Shown here: positions 43,716-50,699 of the stretch, one piece after another
Position numbering within the stretch: position 1 is the stretch's first letter
How the letters are laid out: each line of letters starts with the position of its first letter
Source of the DNA: Bacteroidaceae bacterium
Lineage (GTDB): Bacteria > Bacteroidota > Bacteroidia > Bacteroidales > Bacteroidaceae
DNA: 53,144 nucleotides
Direction: 5' to 3'
Assembly: GCA_017617315.1 (NCBI GenBank)
Contig: JAFZWM010000020.1
Span: 1 to 53,144, forward strand
Notes under the pieces: generated by a model
Databases searched by the model: none
What the model was told of the DNA's origin: nothing
The model's input: the letters and a program-made list of their open reading frames with translations, nothing else
Made by a program: the position numbers and the translations under genes

Positions 43716-43798
43716 TGGGCAGGGACGGATTCGAACCGCCGAAGCCGTAAGGCAACAGATTTACAGTCTGCCCGTTTTAACCACTTACCTACCTACCC
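43716..43798 (-). tRNA. tRNA-Tyr (anticodon GTA)
   Basis: Acceptor GGGTAGG/CCTGCCC with one G-T pair, anticodon stem CAGA/TCTG with loop containing GTA, and the long variable arm (class II) expected for tyrosine tRNA. Confidence 0.94.
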
Positions 43799-43820
43799 GG
43801 CACTCTTTTCGAGCTTTTTG

Positions 43821-43894
43821 AGCCTCTTGTCGGATTCGAACCAACGACCCCGAGATTACAAATCACGTGCTCTGGCCAACTGAGCTAAAGAGGC
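43821..43894 (-). tRNA. tRNA-Thr (anticodon TGT)
   Basis: Acceptor GCCTCTT/AAGAGGC, anticodon loop TTTGTAA (anticodon TGT), T stem GTTGG/CCGAC. The anticodon stem CGTGA/TCTCG has a T-T mismatch in the middle. It is first in the tRNA-tuf transcript. Confidence 0.92.
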
Positions 43895-43899
43895 TTATT

Positions 43900-43940
43900 T
43901 TGCAACGCTTCAGCATCCCTTGATGCGAAAAGCGTTGCAA
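43900..43940 (-). promoter_or_regulatory. Long palindrome overlapping the tRNA-tuf promoter
   Basis: TTGCAACGCTT (43900-43910) is exactly inverted at 43930-43940, with a nested GCATC/GATGC stem inside. It covers the end of the -7 box and the expected start of transcription, so could be an operator or a structured 5' leader. Confidence 0.6.
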
Positions 43941-43967
43941 AAGTAGTCAAATATTTTGAACTACAAA
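43938..43967 (-). promoter_or_regulatory. Predicted promoter of the tRNA-tuf-secE cluster
   Basis: Minus strand: TTTG (43967-43964), 18 bases, TACTTTTG (43945-43938), about 45 bases before the first tRNA. Confidence 0.7.
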
Positions 43968-43985
43968 AATTTTTTGCAGTTTTTT

Positions 43986-44285
43986 TTACTTGCTACGCTG
44001 TTTTTCTTTATATTTCTGTATTTGTTTTACCAAAGCGTCAATGCTCAGGTCCACTGCTTCCTCGAAAGAGTCGCAGATTTTCTCTGCAAACAAATCCTCT
44101 CCGGGAACTGAAACTCTAATTCCAGCATACTTATTTAGTGATGTTTCTGGCTTGACAACTTTCAATGACACCTCTACCTTTCCTATTTCTTCGCTGAATT
44201 TCTCCAACTTTGCAGTCTTCTTTGCGATGAATGCCTGCAACTGGTCTGACGCATCAAAATGAATTGCATGAATTTTTGCTTCCAT
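43986..44285 (-). CDS. hpf: Ribosome hibernation-promoting factor (HPF/RaiA family)
   Basis: The 99-residue short-form HPF: IHAIHFDASDQLQAFIAKKTAKLEKFSEEIGKVEVSLKV then IRVSVPGEDLFAEKICDSFEEAVDLSIDALVKQIQKYKEK. It binds the 30S A/P sites in stationary phase. It starts 23 bases after the recombinase gene, forming rpsU-xer-hpf. Confidence 0.95.
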   Translation of the reverse strand: MEAKIHAIHFDASDQLQAFIAKKTAKLEKFSEEIGKVEVSLKVVKPETSLNKYAGIRVSVPGEDLFAEKICDSFEEAVDLSIDALVKQIQKYKEKQRSK

Positions 44286-44308
44286 AATATCTCCTTTCTT
44301 TAATTTAG

Positions 44309-45190
44309 TTAGGCTCTGGGATGAGCCTGTTTATAAACTTTTTTCAACTCTTCAAAAGATGTGTGCGTATATATCTCTGTCGTGGCAAGACTTTCGTGTC
44401 CTAAAAGCTGCTTTACAGCCTCGAGTTCTGCGTCGTTGTTTAGCATTGCAGTTGCAAAAGTGTGCCTCAAGACATGAGGTGTACGCTTTTTCAGAGTAAC
44501 GACCTGAGAAAGATATTTTTTGACAATATTTCCTACTGCATATTCCGTAATCCTTTTGCCTTTGTCATCTAAGTAGAATGCTTCTGGCGCATCCGGAAAC
44601 ATGTTGTCTCTATCTTGCAGATAGTTGTGGATTGCGTCTTTCAGTTCTGCCGAAAAAGGAATTAGTCGCTGTTTGTTGCGTTTGCCTGTTACCTTTATCT
44701 GCGATGTGGAAAGATCCACGTCACGGACATCGAGCCCGATGAGTTCTGCGCGGCGCATTCCCGTGAGATAGAACATCAGCAAAATCAGCCTATCTCTGCT
44801 TGCCTTAAATCCCGAACCAAACTCGGTAGAATCCAGAAGCCGATTCATGTCCGACTCTTTAACGAAGCTTGGCAGGTATTTTTCTTTCTTGGGGCCTACG
44901 ATTTTCAGCGTAGGGTCTTCTGTTATGTATTCCTTTCTAAGCAAGAATTTGAAGAAGGATCTCAAGGAACTTAGTCGTCGGTTAACCGATGTCGCCTTGC
45001 TTCCCTTTTCCATCATGCTCATCATCCACTGCCTTACGGTTTCGGATGTTACGTTTTGCCAGTCCATTTCCGGATGCCGGCTCTTGAAGAAGGAATGAAA
45101 CAGCCTCAAGTCATCAGCATATCTATCAACAGTGAGCGGAGAGTAATTCCTCTCATATTTCAGATATATTGAGAATGCATCTTCCAGCAT
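44309..45190 (-). CDS. Tyrosine recombinase, XerC/XerD family
   Basis: The 293-residue recombinase has an N-terminal SAM-like domain (AFSIYLKYERNYSPLTVDRYADDL) and the catalytic set: Arg in YLTGMRRAELIGL, Lys in KVTGKRNKQRLIPF, His-x-x-Arg in HVLRHTFATAML, His in LLGHESLATTEIYTH with the nucleophile Tyr. Xer proteins resolve chromosome dimers at dif. Because it lies in the conserved rpsU-hpf location rather than next to an attachment site, it is the housekeeping enzyme. XerC versus XerD cannot be settled. Confidence 0.93.
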   Translation of the reverse strand: MLEDAFSIYLKYERNYSPLTVDRYADDLRLFHSFFKSRHPEMDWQNVTSETVRQWMMSMMEKGSKATSVNRRLSSLRSFFKFLLRKEYITEDPTLKIVGPKKEKYLPSFVKESDMNRLLDSTEFGSGFKASRDRLILLMFYLTGMRRAELIGLDVRDVDLSTSQIKVTGKRNKQRLIPFSAELKDAIHNYLQDRDNMFPDAPEAFYLDDKGKRITEYAVGNIVKKYLSQVVTLKKRTPHVLRHTFATAMLNNDAELEAVKQLLGHESLATTEIYTHTSFEELKKVYKQAHPRA

Positions 45191-45271
45191 AGAAACAATC
45201 GTTACACTTTTATTTTATGCAACGAAAGTAAGAAAAAAAATTCACAATTCAAAGAAAAATAGCGAAAATTA

Positions 45272-45463
45272 TTATTCCTCGTTACGTTTTAGCTGCTGTA
45301 CGTAAACAGCCTTTTCTCTCTTAAGTCTGTTCAAAACAGAAGGTTTGTCAAACTGCTGACGTGCTCTAAGTTCCTTTACTACACCAGTCTTCTCAAACTT
45401 TCTCTTAAACTTCTTAAGAGCCTTTTCGATGTTATCACCTTCTTTTACAGGTACTACAATCAT
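45272..45463 (-). CDS. rpsU: Small-subunit ribosomal protein bS21
   Basis: The 63-residue basic protein: IVVPVKEGDNIEKALKKFKRKFEKTGVVKELRARQQFDKPS, diagnostic of S21. It binds 16S rRNA near the anti-Shine-Dalgarno end. It is first in the rpsU-xer-hpf operon, with a clear promoter at 45506-45536. Confidence 0.97.
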   Translation of the reverse strand: MIVVPVKEGDNIEKALKKFKRKFEKTGVVKELRARQQFDKPSVLNRLKREKAVYVQQLKRNEE

Positions 45464-45505
45464 GTTGTTGTTTAATTAGTTAATAAATATTTTGTTAGCG
45501 GTCGC

Positions 45506-45536
45506 AAAATTACTTATACTTTTCGACTTAACAAAA
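45506..45536 (-). promoter_or_regulatory. Predicted rpsU promoter
   Basis: Minus strand: TTTG (45536-45533), 19 bases, TAATTTTG (45513-45506), 43 bases before rpsU. Confidence 0.75.
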
Positions 45537-45540
45537 TTTT

Positions 45541-45583
45541 TAAATAAAAAACAGGCTGCCGGCGCATTTGCCAACAGCCTGTG
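45541..45583 (-). terminator. Terminator after mdh
   Basis: Minus strand: ACAGGCTGTTGGC pairs with GCCGGCAGCCTGT (G-T pairs included), followed by TTTTTTATTT. Confidence 0.9.
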
Positions 45584-45612
45584 TATGTATACAAAATCTA
45601 ATCAGATTCGGA

Positions 45613-46605
45613 TTACAAGTTTGGGTTAAGAGTACCCCAATCCTCGATTGCTGGGATGATGCCAAGAGTTACAAGTTCGTCGCGCATCTTCTGAAGGTGC
45701 TCGTAAGAAGCCTTAAGAGCTGCCATCTCGTCAGCAGTACCCTCTGGAGCTGTGAAGTGAACGCCATCCTTGTCGATTGTTGTAGGCATAGCCATCATCA
45801 CATTCTTGTAACCGCACTTGTCGCAGTTAACGTAGCAACCAGCAGGAAGAGTGAAAGGCTCGCCGCCCATAGCACCCTCGATCATCTTTACAGCCTGATA
45901 TGCTGGGCTCTGGAATGATGAACGACCGCGAAGCTTGATGATGTTAGAACCACCCTGGATAGTGTTGTGCTTGATTTCAGCCCAACGCTCTGCTGAAAGA
46001 GGAAGGTCAGCAAGTGGCTTGCCGTCAACCTTAACCTTAGAAGCGAATACAGCCATCTGCTCGCCGTGACCACCGTAAGTGTGAGCGCCTGTTACCTTGT
46101 CCTGCTGTACGCCGAACTCCTGAGCAAGCTGCTGCTGAAGACGAGTTGAGTCGAGAGCTGCAAGTGAAGTAAGCTGGTTTGGCTTCAAACCTGAGTGGAT
46201 AAGAGCAGTAAGAGCTGTTACGTCAGCTGGGTTGAAGATAACCACAACGTGCTTTACATCTGGGCAATACTCCTTGATGTAGTCGCCGAACTGAGCAGCG
46301 ATCTGGCAGTTACCCTTAAGAAGATCCTCACGAGTCATGCCCTCCTTACGTGGGGCACCACCTGAAGAGATGATGTACTTAGCACCAGTGAAAGCAGTCT
46401 TTGGGTCAACTGTCCAAGTGATGTTAGCACCTGGGAATGCGCAATGAGCCATCTCGTCTGCTACACCGTGAACACCTGGCTCAAAGATATCATAAAGACA
46501 AATGTTTGGAGTAAGACCAAGCATAAGTACTGACTGAACCATATTAGAACCGATCATACCGCCGGCACCAACAATAACTAATTTTTCGTCTGTAAGAAAA
46601 TTCAT
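45613..46605 (-). CDS. mdh: Malate dehydrogenase
   Basis: The 330-residue NAD-dependent enzyme interconverts malate and oxaloacetate in the reductive, succinate-forming branch used by Bacteroidales. The NAD motif is VIVGAGGMIGSNMVQS; the substrate loop is GGAPRKEGMTREDLLKGN with the binding arginines; the catalytic His is in GAHTYGGHGEQM. The C-terminal region carries an unusual YVNCDKCGYKNVMMAMPTT cysteine pair seen in this Bacteroidota-type MDH. It is monocistronic. Confidence 0.96.
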   Translation of the reverse strand: MNFLTDEKLVIVGAGGMIGSNMVQSVLMLGLTPNICLYDIFEPGVHGVADEMAHCAFPGANITWTVDPKTAFTGAKYIISSGGAPRKEGMTREDLLKGNCQIAAQFGDYIKEYCPDVKHVVVIFNPADVTALTALIHSGLKPNQLTSLAALDSTRLQQQLAQEFGVQQDKVTGAHTYGGHGEQMAVFASKVKVDGKPLADLPLSAERWAEIKHNTIQGGSNIIKLRGRSSFQSPAYQAVKMIEGAMGGEPFTLPAGCYVNCDKCGYKNVMMAMPTTIDKDGVHFTAPEGTADEMAALKASYEHLQKMRDELVTLGIIPAIEDWGTLNPNL

Positions 46606-46638
46606 GTTATATTAAATTATTTGTTTTTAATTTCTCAT

Positions 46639-46800
46639 GCAAATATAAAAAATAAGCCTTACAACATTGGAGCAAGATTCCAATATTTTTCGGTTAAAAA
46701 ACATCTTTTTTTCACAAAAATATATATTTGCGTTTTATAATTAACGATTTTGTAATATGGAGTTGATAAAAAGAAGTCTTGAACCTTTGCACACATGGAT
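46639..46800 (+). repeat. Left copy of the duplicated divergent promoter/pepP start
   Basis: About 160 bases that closely match 50581-50743, including 44 bases that are identical (46733-46776 with 50676-50719). Both contain minus-strand CAAATATA, plus-strand TATATTTG and the first codons of pepP. Here the minus-strand box serves mdh. Confidence 0.9.
46640..46647 (-). promoter_or_regulatory. Predicted -7 element of mdh
   Basis: TATATTTG on the minus strand, 35 bases before the mdh ATG. Confidence 0.6.
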
Positions 46801-46843
46801 AACGAAAATGTCATACCCCCAAAAGGTCTGTCTGCAAACTTAA
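46757..46843 (+). pseudogene. Truncated duplicate of the pepP 5' end
   Basis: The frame starts MELIKRSLEPLHTW, against MELIKRRLEALRTW in pepP (50700), then diverges and ends after 28 codons. The promoter box TATATTTG (46723-46730) is preserved, so a short useless transcript and peptide could still be made. It is a fragment, not a working gene. Confidence 0.85.
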
Positions 46844-46859
46844 AGACAATGGGCAAGGT

Positions 46860-47215
46860 TTTAGTTGAAAGAAAATTGAAAGTTCTGAATATCTGAATAG
46901 AAGTAAGCCGATAACAAGCCAATAGTAAGCCGACAGTAAGGGAATGCCAAGGGGATAGCAAGCCGAAAGGTATGGAGTAGATACGGGAAAGTAAGCCGGA
47001 AGGTTCGAGGTAGCTACGGAGTAGGTACGGGGAAGGTTCGGAGAAGCAAGCCAAAATAATTCACAATTGACAATGGACAATTGACAATTCAAACTTGAAA
47101 GTTGAAAAATCCTTTTAATTGACAATTCACAATTGACAATGGACAATTTAAACTTGAAAGCTGAAATTTGAAAGGCTGTTGACAAATTCTTAAGCAAATT
47201 CACGATTGACATTTT
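46860..47215. repeat. Degenerate repeat block (AAGCCG/GGTTCGG and TTGACAATT types)
   Basis: In the 720-base gap before 47327, AAGCCGA/AAGCCGG units alternate with GGTTCGG, GATACGGG and GGTACGGGG, then AATTGACAATTG and AACTTGAAAGTTGAAA units repeat. The order matches 1790-1995. There is no convincing gene. Confidence 0.65.
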
Positions 47216-47230
47216 TTAATTCAAAAGTGT

Positions 47231-47301
47231 GACTGCAACGCCATGGGGGCATATCGTCCACAAGAACCGCTTCGAGACGATTATCGGCATGCGTTGCAGT
47301 C
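47231..47301. other. Long hairpin of unknown role
   Basis: GACTGCAACGC (47231-47241) is exactly inverted at 47291-47301, and inside it ATCGTC and GACGAT pair. The 71 bases are GC-richer than the flanks and contain no stop codons in one frame on each strand. It lies 26 bases past the end of the 47327-47755 gene and may be its 3' structure, a small RNA or a remnant. Confidence 0.5.
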
Positions 47302-47326
47302 AACCTTACCAAGCAGTCAATGACGG

Positions 47327-47755
47327 CTAAGGTTTCTTTTCTTCTATTCTGAATATCAGTTTCTTGTCCGACAATCCTACCTGACGGATTGTATCGGTCT
47401 GTTCTTTCTTTACAACAATTGGCACGTTGTCTACTACCCTAACCCTTGTCAGCAAATCGACTTCGAAAGTCTCGATGTTATAATCGGTTACGGCAGAATC
47501 GTTCTTAATAACCGTTATTTGGCGGAAACCTTCGCTGCCTTCGCCGATGAGCGCGGGAAACACTTTTTGATGAATGTTGATGGTGTATGCGCCTTGGTTG
47601 ATGGTGCTTTCCACCTCGCCGCCCGAAAACGACGGATCGATGTGCATAAACGGCGCTTTCATCAGTAGGTCTTGCAGTTGCATTCCAAACATAAACGAGC
47701 CTAAGAGCAAAAATATCGAAAGTATTGCCCAGAATTTAGCTATAAAATCTTTCAT
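47327..47755 (-). CDS. Hypothetical membrane-anchored protein of the redox operon, 142 aa
   Basis: One N-terminal helix (FWAILSIFLLLGSFMFGM) and a periplasmic beta-rich domain (GAYTINIHQKVFPALIGEGSEGFRQITVIKNDSAVTDYNIETFEVDLLTRVRV). No domain is recognised. It is last in the operon, 12 bases after the polyferredoxin, so is probably an accessory of that membrane protein. Confidence 0.65.
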   Translation of the reverse strand: MKDFIAKFWAILSIFLLLGSFMFGMQLQDLLMKAPFMHIDPSFSGGEVESTINQGAYTINIHQKVFPALIGEGSEGFRQITVIKNDSAVTDYNIETFEVDLLTRVRVVDNVPIVVKKEQTDTIRQVGLSDKKLIFRIEEKKP

Positions 47756-47767
47756 CGTTGTAATTAT

Positions 47768-48898
47768 TTAGAAGATGAATTTAAGGATTGTTTCAAGTCC
47801 GCCTCTTGCGCACGAACCCAAGAAAATAACCATAAACGAATAAGCGAGGTAGAGAAAAATCACACGAGCCGTGTTTGCGCTCACCTTTGCCGATGTGCCT
47901 TTGATTCTGTAATTTAGAGCCTCGGAAGGACAGTTGTCGATACATCTTGCGCATTTGGCGCAGGTAATCGACGGCTTATGGTCTTTGTTCATTGCCATCA
48001 ACTGACATTTTGATATACATTTGTTGCATTTTATACATTTTTCGCTGTCTAATGCCACTTCAAAAATGTTGATTTTGTTGAACAGCGACATCAATGCTCC
48101 CATAGGACAGAATGTTGCGCACTGAATTCTCTTTTTGGTGAGAATCGGCAGCACTATAACCAATGCTATGAACATTGTGTAAAAGATAATGTTTTTTATC
48201 AGTGTTACTCCGTCAACGATTTTTTCGCCCTCGGTAACAGCCTTGAACGGACATAGCCAATTGCAATACTGAGGTATCAGGCTTTCGGCGCTCCACAGTG
48301 CCATAAGTATCAGCATCGCGAAACTGAAATATTTAAATGAGGCGTTGATTTTGCGGATAATGGGGCGTTGTCCTATGCGCGAGGTCATATCGTCCCAACC
48401 GCCGTAAAAACAGCCCCACGAACAGAATGCGCGTCCCAATAGCACTGCGGCTGCTATCACTATCACCAACATCGACGAGATGGAGGCGAATCCTTCGTTG
48501 AGGTTGCCCGAAAAGATGATGGTCTGCTTAATTGCCGCCGGAATTATCACCATTGTGGTAACTATGTGGCAAAAAGGAATGTCGCAATTGTAGATGGTGC
48601 CGGCGTCGTAATTGATTGTGCCTCTGATTTCTATCAGATTTGCCATAAAACCCACCACAAACAGCAGCGCCGACGCTCCGAATGCAATTGCCCTGAATTT
48701 GTCGGTTTTGCCCTTGTAGAGCATCAGGAAGAATATCAGCGTGAAAAACGCCGTGTTTACCATCCATGCCAATGCCTGAGCGGTGCCGGCGAAATGAAAG
48801 TTGCCCTGCGTGGAGAATACCACGATTATCAGCAACATCGGCAGAGCAGTCAAAATGCTTCTGCCAACCTTTCCTGTTGTCTTGTATCTGTTTTCCAT
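47768..48898 (-). CDS. Membrane polyferredoxin (NapH/NosR-type 4Fe-4S protein)
   Basis: The 376-residue protein has about six membrane helices and clustered cysteines: FCSWGCFYG, YCNWLCPFKA, QCATFCPMGA, then two ferredoxin sets CIKCNKCISKCQLMA and CAKCARCIDNCPSEA. This matches the 4Fe-4S binding polytopic proteins related to NapH, NosR and RdxA/CcoG-like electron carriers. It should move electrons across or within the membrane, from quinol or ferredoxin to a periplasmic or thiol acceptor. It lies between a CcdA/TauE-like protein and the small anchored protein. The terminal acceptor is unknown. Confidence 0.85.
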   Translation of the reverse strand: MENRYKTTGKVGRSILTALPMLLIIVVFSTQGNFHFAGTAQALAWMVNTAFFTLIFFLMLYKGKTDKFRAIAFGASALLFVVGFMANLIEIRGTINYDAGTIYNCDIPFCHIVTTMVIIPAAIKQTIIFSGNLNEGFASISSMLVIVIAAAVLLGRAFCSWGCFYGGWDDMTSRIGQRPIIRKINASFKYFSFAMLILMALWSAESLIPQYCNWLCPFKAVTEGEKIVDGVTLIKNIIFYTMFIALVIVLPILTKKRIQCATFCPMGALMSLFNKINIFEVALDSEKCIKCNKCISKCQLMAMNKDHKPSITCAKCARCIDNCPSEALNYRIKGTSAKVSANTARVIFLYLAYSFMVIFLGSCARGGLETILKFIF

Positions 48899-48917
48899 TG
48901 TTTATTGATTTTGTTGA

Positions 48918-49541
48918 TTATAGCATTAATTTTATCGCATTGTAGAAATACACGCAGCCCATAATGGTGGCGGCGTAGTGTCCGATGATTTTGAATACAC
49001 CTCTCTTCCTCGACAGTCCTACGAGCGGCACGGGCAGGAAGTACGGCAGCGTGCCGAGAAAAAACATAGTGAACGCGCCTATCGTCCGTGCGAATGACTC
49101 TTCGCCGGCAGTCTGCAACACGAGCGACACAAACGGAGGGCACAGCGTTACCGATGTTATGAATCCCATAGCCACAGGCAGAAAACTGTCGTGATGTCTT
49201 AGGAGCGTGCGCAGACGCTTGTGCTTTAACGGGTTGATGCACTTGCTCGAGAGTTTCCCTGCGGCAAAGAGTATCATTATGATGGCGAGGGCAAACTGCG
49301 TCGCAATCATAACAATCCTATTGGAGATGATGTCGTATATAGCCGCAGAAAACAGCGTCGTAATAACGGCAGCCATCAGATAGGCGAGCCATCGTCCCGA
49401 CAAGTACACGGCAACAAACTTTGTAGACTGGACAACAGTAGAGCGTTGCCCCAACAATATCGGGACGACTACTGGCAGGCAAACCGAAGTGCAGGCAAGG
49501 CCGCTGCTTAATCCTAATAAGAAAGAAGACAATAAATTCAT
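48918..49541 (-). CDS. CcdA/DsbD- or TauE/SafE-like membrane protein
   Basis: The 207-residue protein has six hydrophobic helices. GLACTSVCLPVVVPILL at the N-terminus and VTLCPPFVSL in the middle carry cysteine-proline motifs that resemble thiol-transfer proteins of the CcdA/DsbD and UreH-like (COG2836) families. I chose ATG 49539-49541; the frame extends 20 codons upstream but with no signal for it. It starts the operon with the polyferredoxin, so transfer of electrons to thiols across the membrane is a reasonable inference. Confidence 0.75.
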   Translation of the reverse strand: MNLLSSFLLGLSSGLACTSVCLPVVVPILLGQRSTVVQSTKFVAVYLSGRWLAYLMAAVITTLFSAAIYDIISNRIVMIATQFALAIIMILFAAGKLSSKCINPLKHKRLRTLLRHHDSFLPVAMGFITSVTLCPPFVSLVLQTAGEESFARTIGAFTMFFLGTLPYFLPVPLVGLSRKRGVFKIIGHYAATIMGCVYFYNAIKLML

Positions 49542-49674
49542 ATCGTTTTTTTTGGCAAAATAACGACATGATTTTTTAATGTGCAATAAGGAGGGACACA
49601 CGCCACTGGTTTTAGGGACGGAAACGCTTTTCAGGGACGAATGACAATAGGATTAGGGACGAAATACACCCCCT

Positions 49675-50538
49675 TTATTCTTCAAAATATCCCAAGACAT
49701 CGCCGATGTAGGTCCTCGAAACAGGCACGGTGGAGTCGTGTTCTTTTATTTTGAGTTTGTAACCGCTGGATGCCGAGCCGAGAATACCTTCCACGCAAAG
49801 AAGGTTGACAAGGAAGGCGCGATGGCAGCGGATAACGTGTCCGCAAGGCTTCAGCTGGTTCTCCAGCGTGGTGAGGGTTGAACGGAGTACGGATGTTCCG
49901 TTGGCAGTAGTGATTCTGCAATAGTTTTTGTCCGACTCGATGTATAGAAGACATTCTGTATCTATTTGAAGGTCGGTATTCTTATCAGACTGTATTTGCA
50001 GGGTTGGCTTAGGCGATGATATTTTTTGCGAAAGTCGTTCGTTGATTAGTCTGACACGCTCTATCTCTCGTTGGAGACGCACGTTGTCAAAAGCCAGACA
50101 CACGCCGAACACCAAAACCGAGATTATAAGAGTCTGCCAAATCGCCGCCCACAACACAGGCAACAAGGGTGTGTTCTTACTCAGATAACAGAAATAAAGG
50201 AAGTTGCCTATCATTATCAGCAGCACCGACAGAAAATACAACGCTATGCTTTTCCCCTTGGAGAAGCGCCCTTCTTCCACCTCCGACTTATATACACGAT
50301 ACATTATCGCCGTCGGAATTACCGAACCGACATATGTTATTACCGCAAAACCGAGAAGATATACATATTTTATTGATGCTCCCTCGCTTATGCCAAACGG
50401 CTGCAATACCGCCAATATAAGATATACGGCAACCGCCAATGCCAGAGCCACTGTGTGGTAATTGGAATTGACCGTATATGCCGGAGCGGAAAGATAGCGT
50501 TTTATTTTATGAAATAGCAGCATCTGATATTGAGCCAT
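49675..50538 (-). CDS. LytTR-family regulator with N-terminal membrane domain
   Basis: The 287-residue protein has four membrane helices (about 27-150, including VYLILAVLQPFGI), a coiled coil (about 150-170) and a C-terminal LytTR domain (LLYIESDKNYCRITTANGTSVLRSTLTTLENQLKPCGHVIRCHRAFLVNLLCVEGILG). It looks like a membrane-bound one-component regulator. It lies 133 bases upstream of the redox operon on the same strand and is the intact relative of the interrupted copy at 17800-18708. It may control the redox operon. Confidence 0.9.
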   Translation of the reverse strand: MAQYQMLLFHKIKRYLSAPAYTVNSNYHTVALALAVAVYLILAVLQPFGISEGASIKYVYLLGFAVITYVGSVIPTAIMYRVYKSEVEEGRFSKGKSIALYFLSVLLIMIGNFLYFCYLSKNTPLLPVLWAAIWQTLIISVLVFGVCLAFDNVRLQREIERVRLINERLSQKISSPKPTLQIQSDKNTDLQIDTECLLYIESDKNYCRITTANGTSVLRSTLTTLENQLKPCGHVIRCHRAFLVNLLCVEGILGSASSGYKLKIKEHDSTVPVSRTYIGDVLGYFEE

Positions 50539-50581
50539 CTATTTGTCGTTTGTAAAATCCGTTTATTCTGTTTTTCACACG

Positions 50582-50589
50582 CAAATATA
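50582..50589 (-). promoter_or_regulatory. Predicted -7 element of the LytTR gene
   Basis: TATATTTG on the minus strand, 44 bases before the ATG; the same box as at mdh (46640-46647). Confidence 0.6.
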
Positions 50590-50665
50590 AAAAAATAAGC
50601 GTTACGGCAACGGGGCAAGATTCCAATATTTCTCGGCCGAAAAACATCTTTTTTTCATAAATTTG

Positions 50666-50673
50666 TATATTTG
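50666..50673 (+). promoter_or_regulatory. Predicted -7 element of pepP
   Basis: TATATTTG, 27 bases before ATG 50700, preceded by a T-rich -33 region. Confidence 0.65.
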
Positions 50674-50699
50674 CATTTTATAATTAACGATTTTGTAAT

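Noticed and set aside
44309-45190. Integrase of a mobile element
   Set aside because: The Xer gene sits in a conserved housekeeping operon (rpsU-xer-hpf), with no att-like repeats at the nearby tRNAs.
46659-47212. Overlapping minus-strand frames of 97-133 residues in the repeat gap
   Set aside because: They are produced by the repeats and the duplicated pepP leader; the residues are repetitive Ser/Leu/Cys-rich text without a domain.
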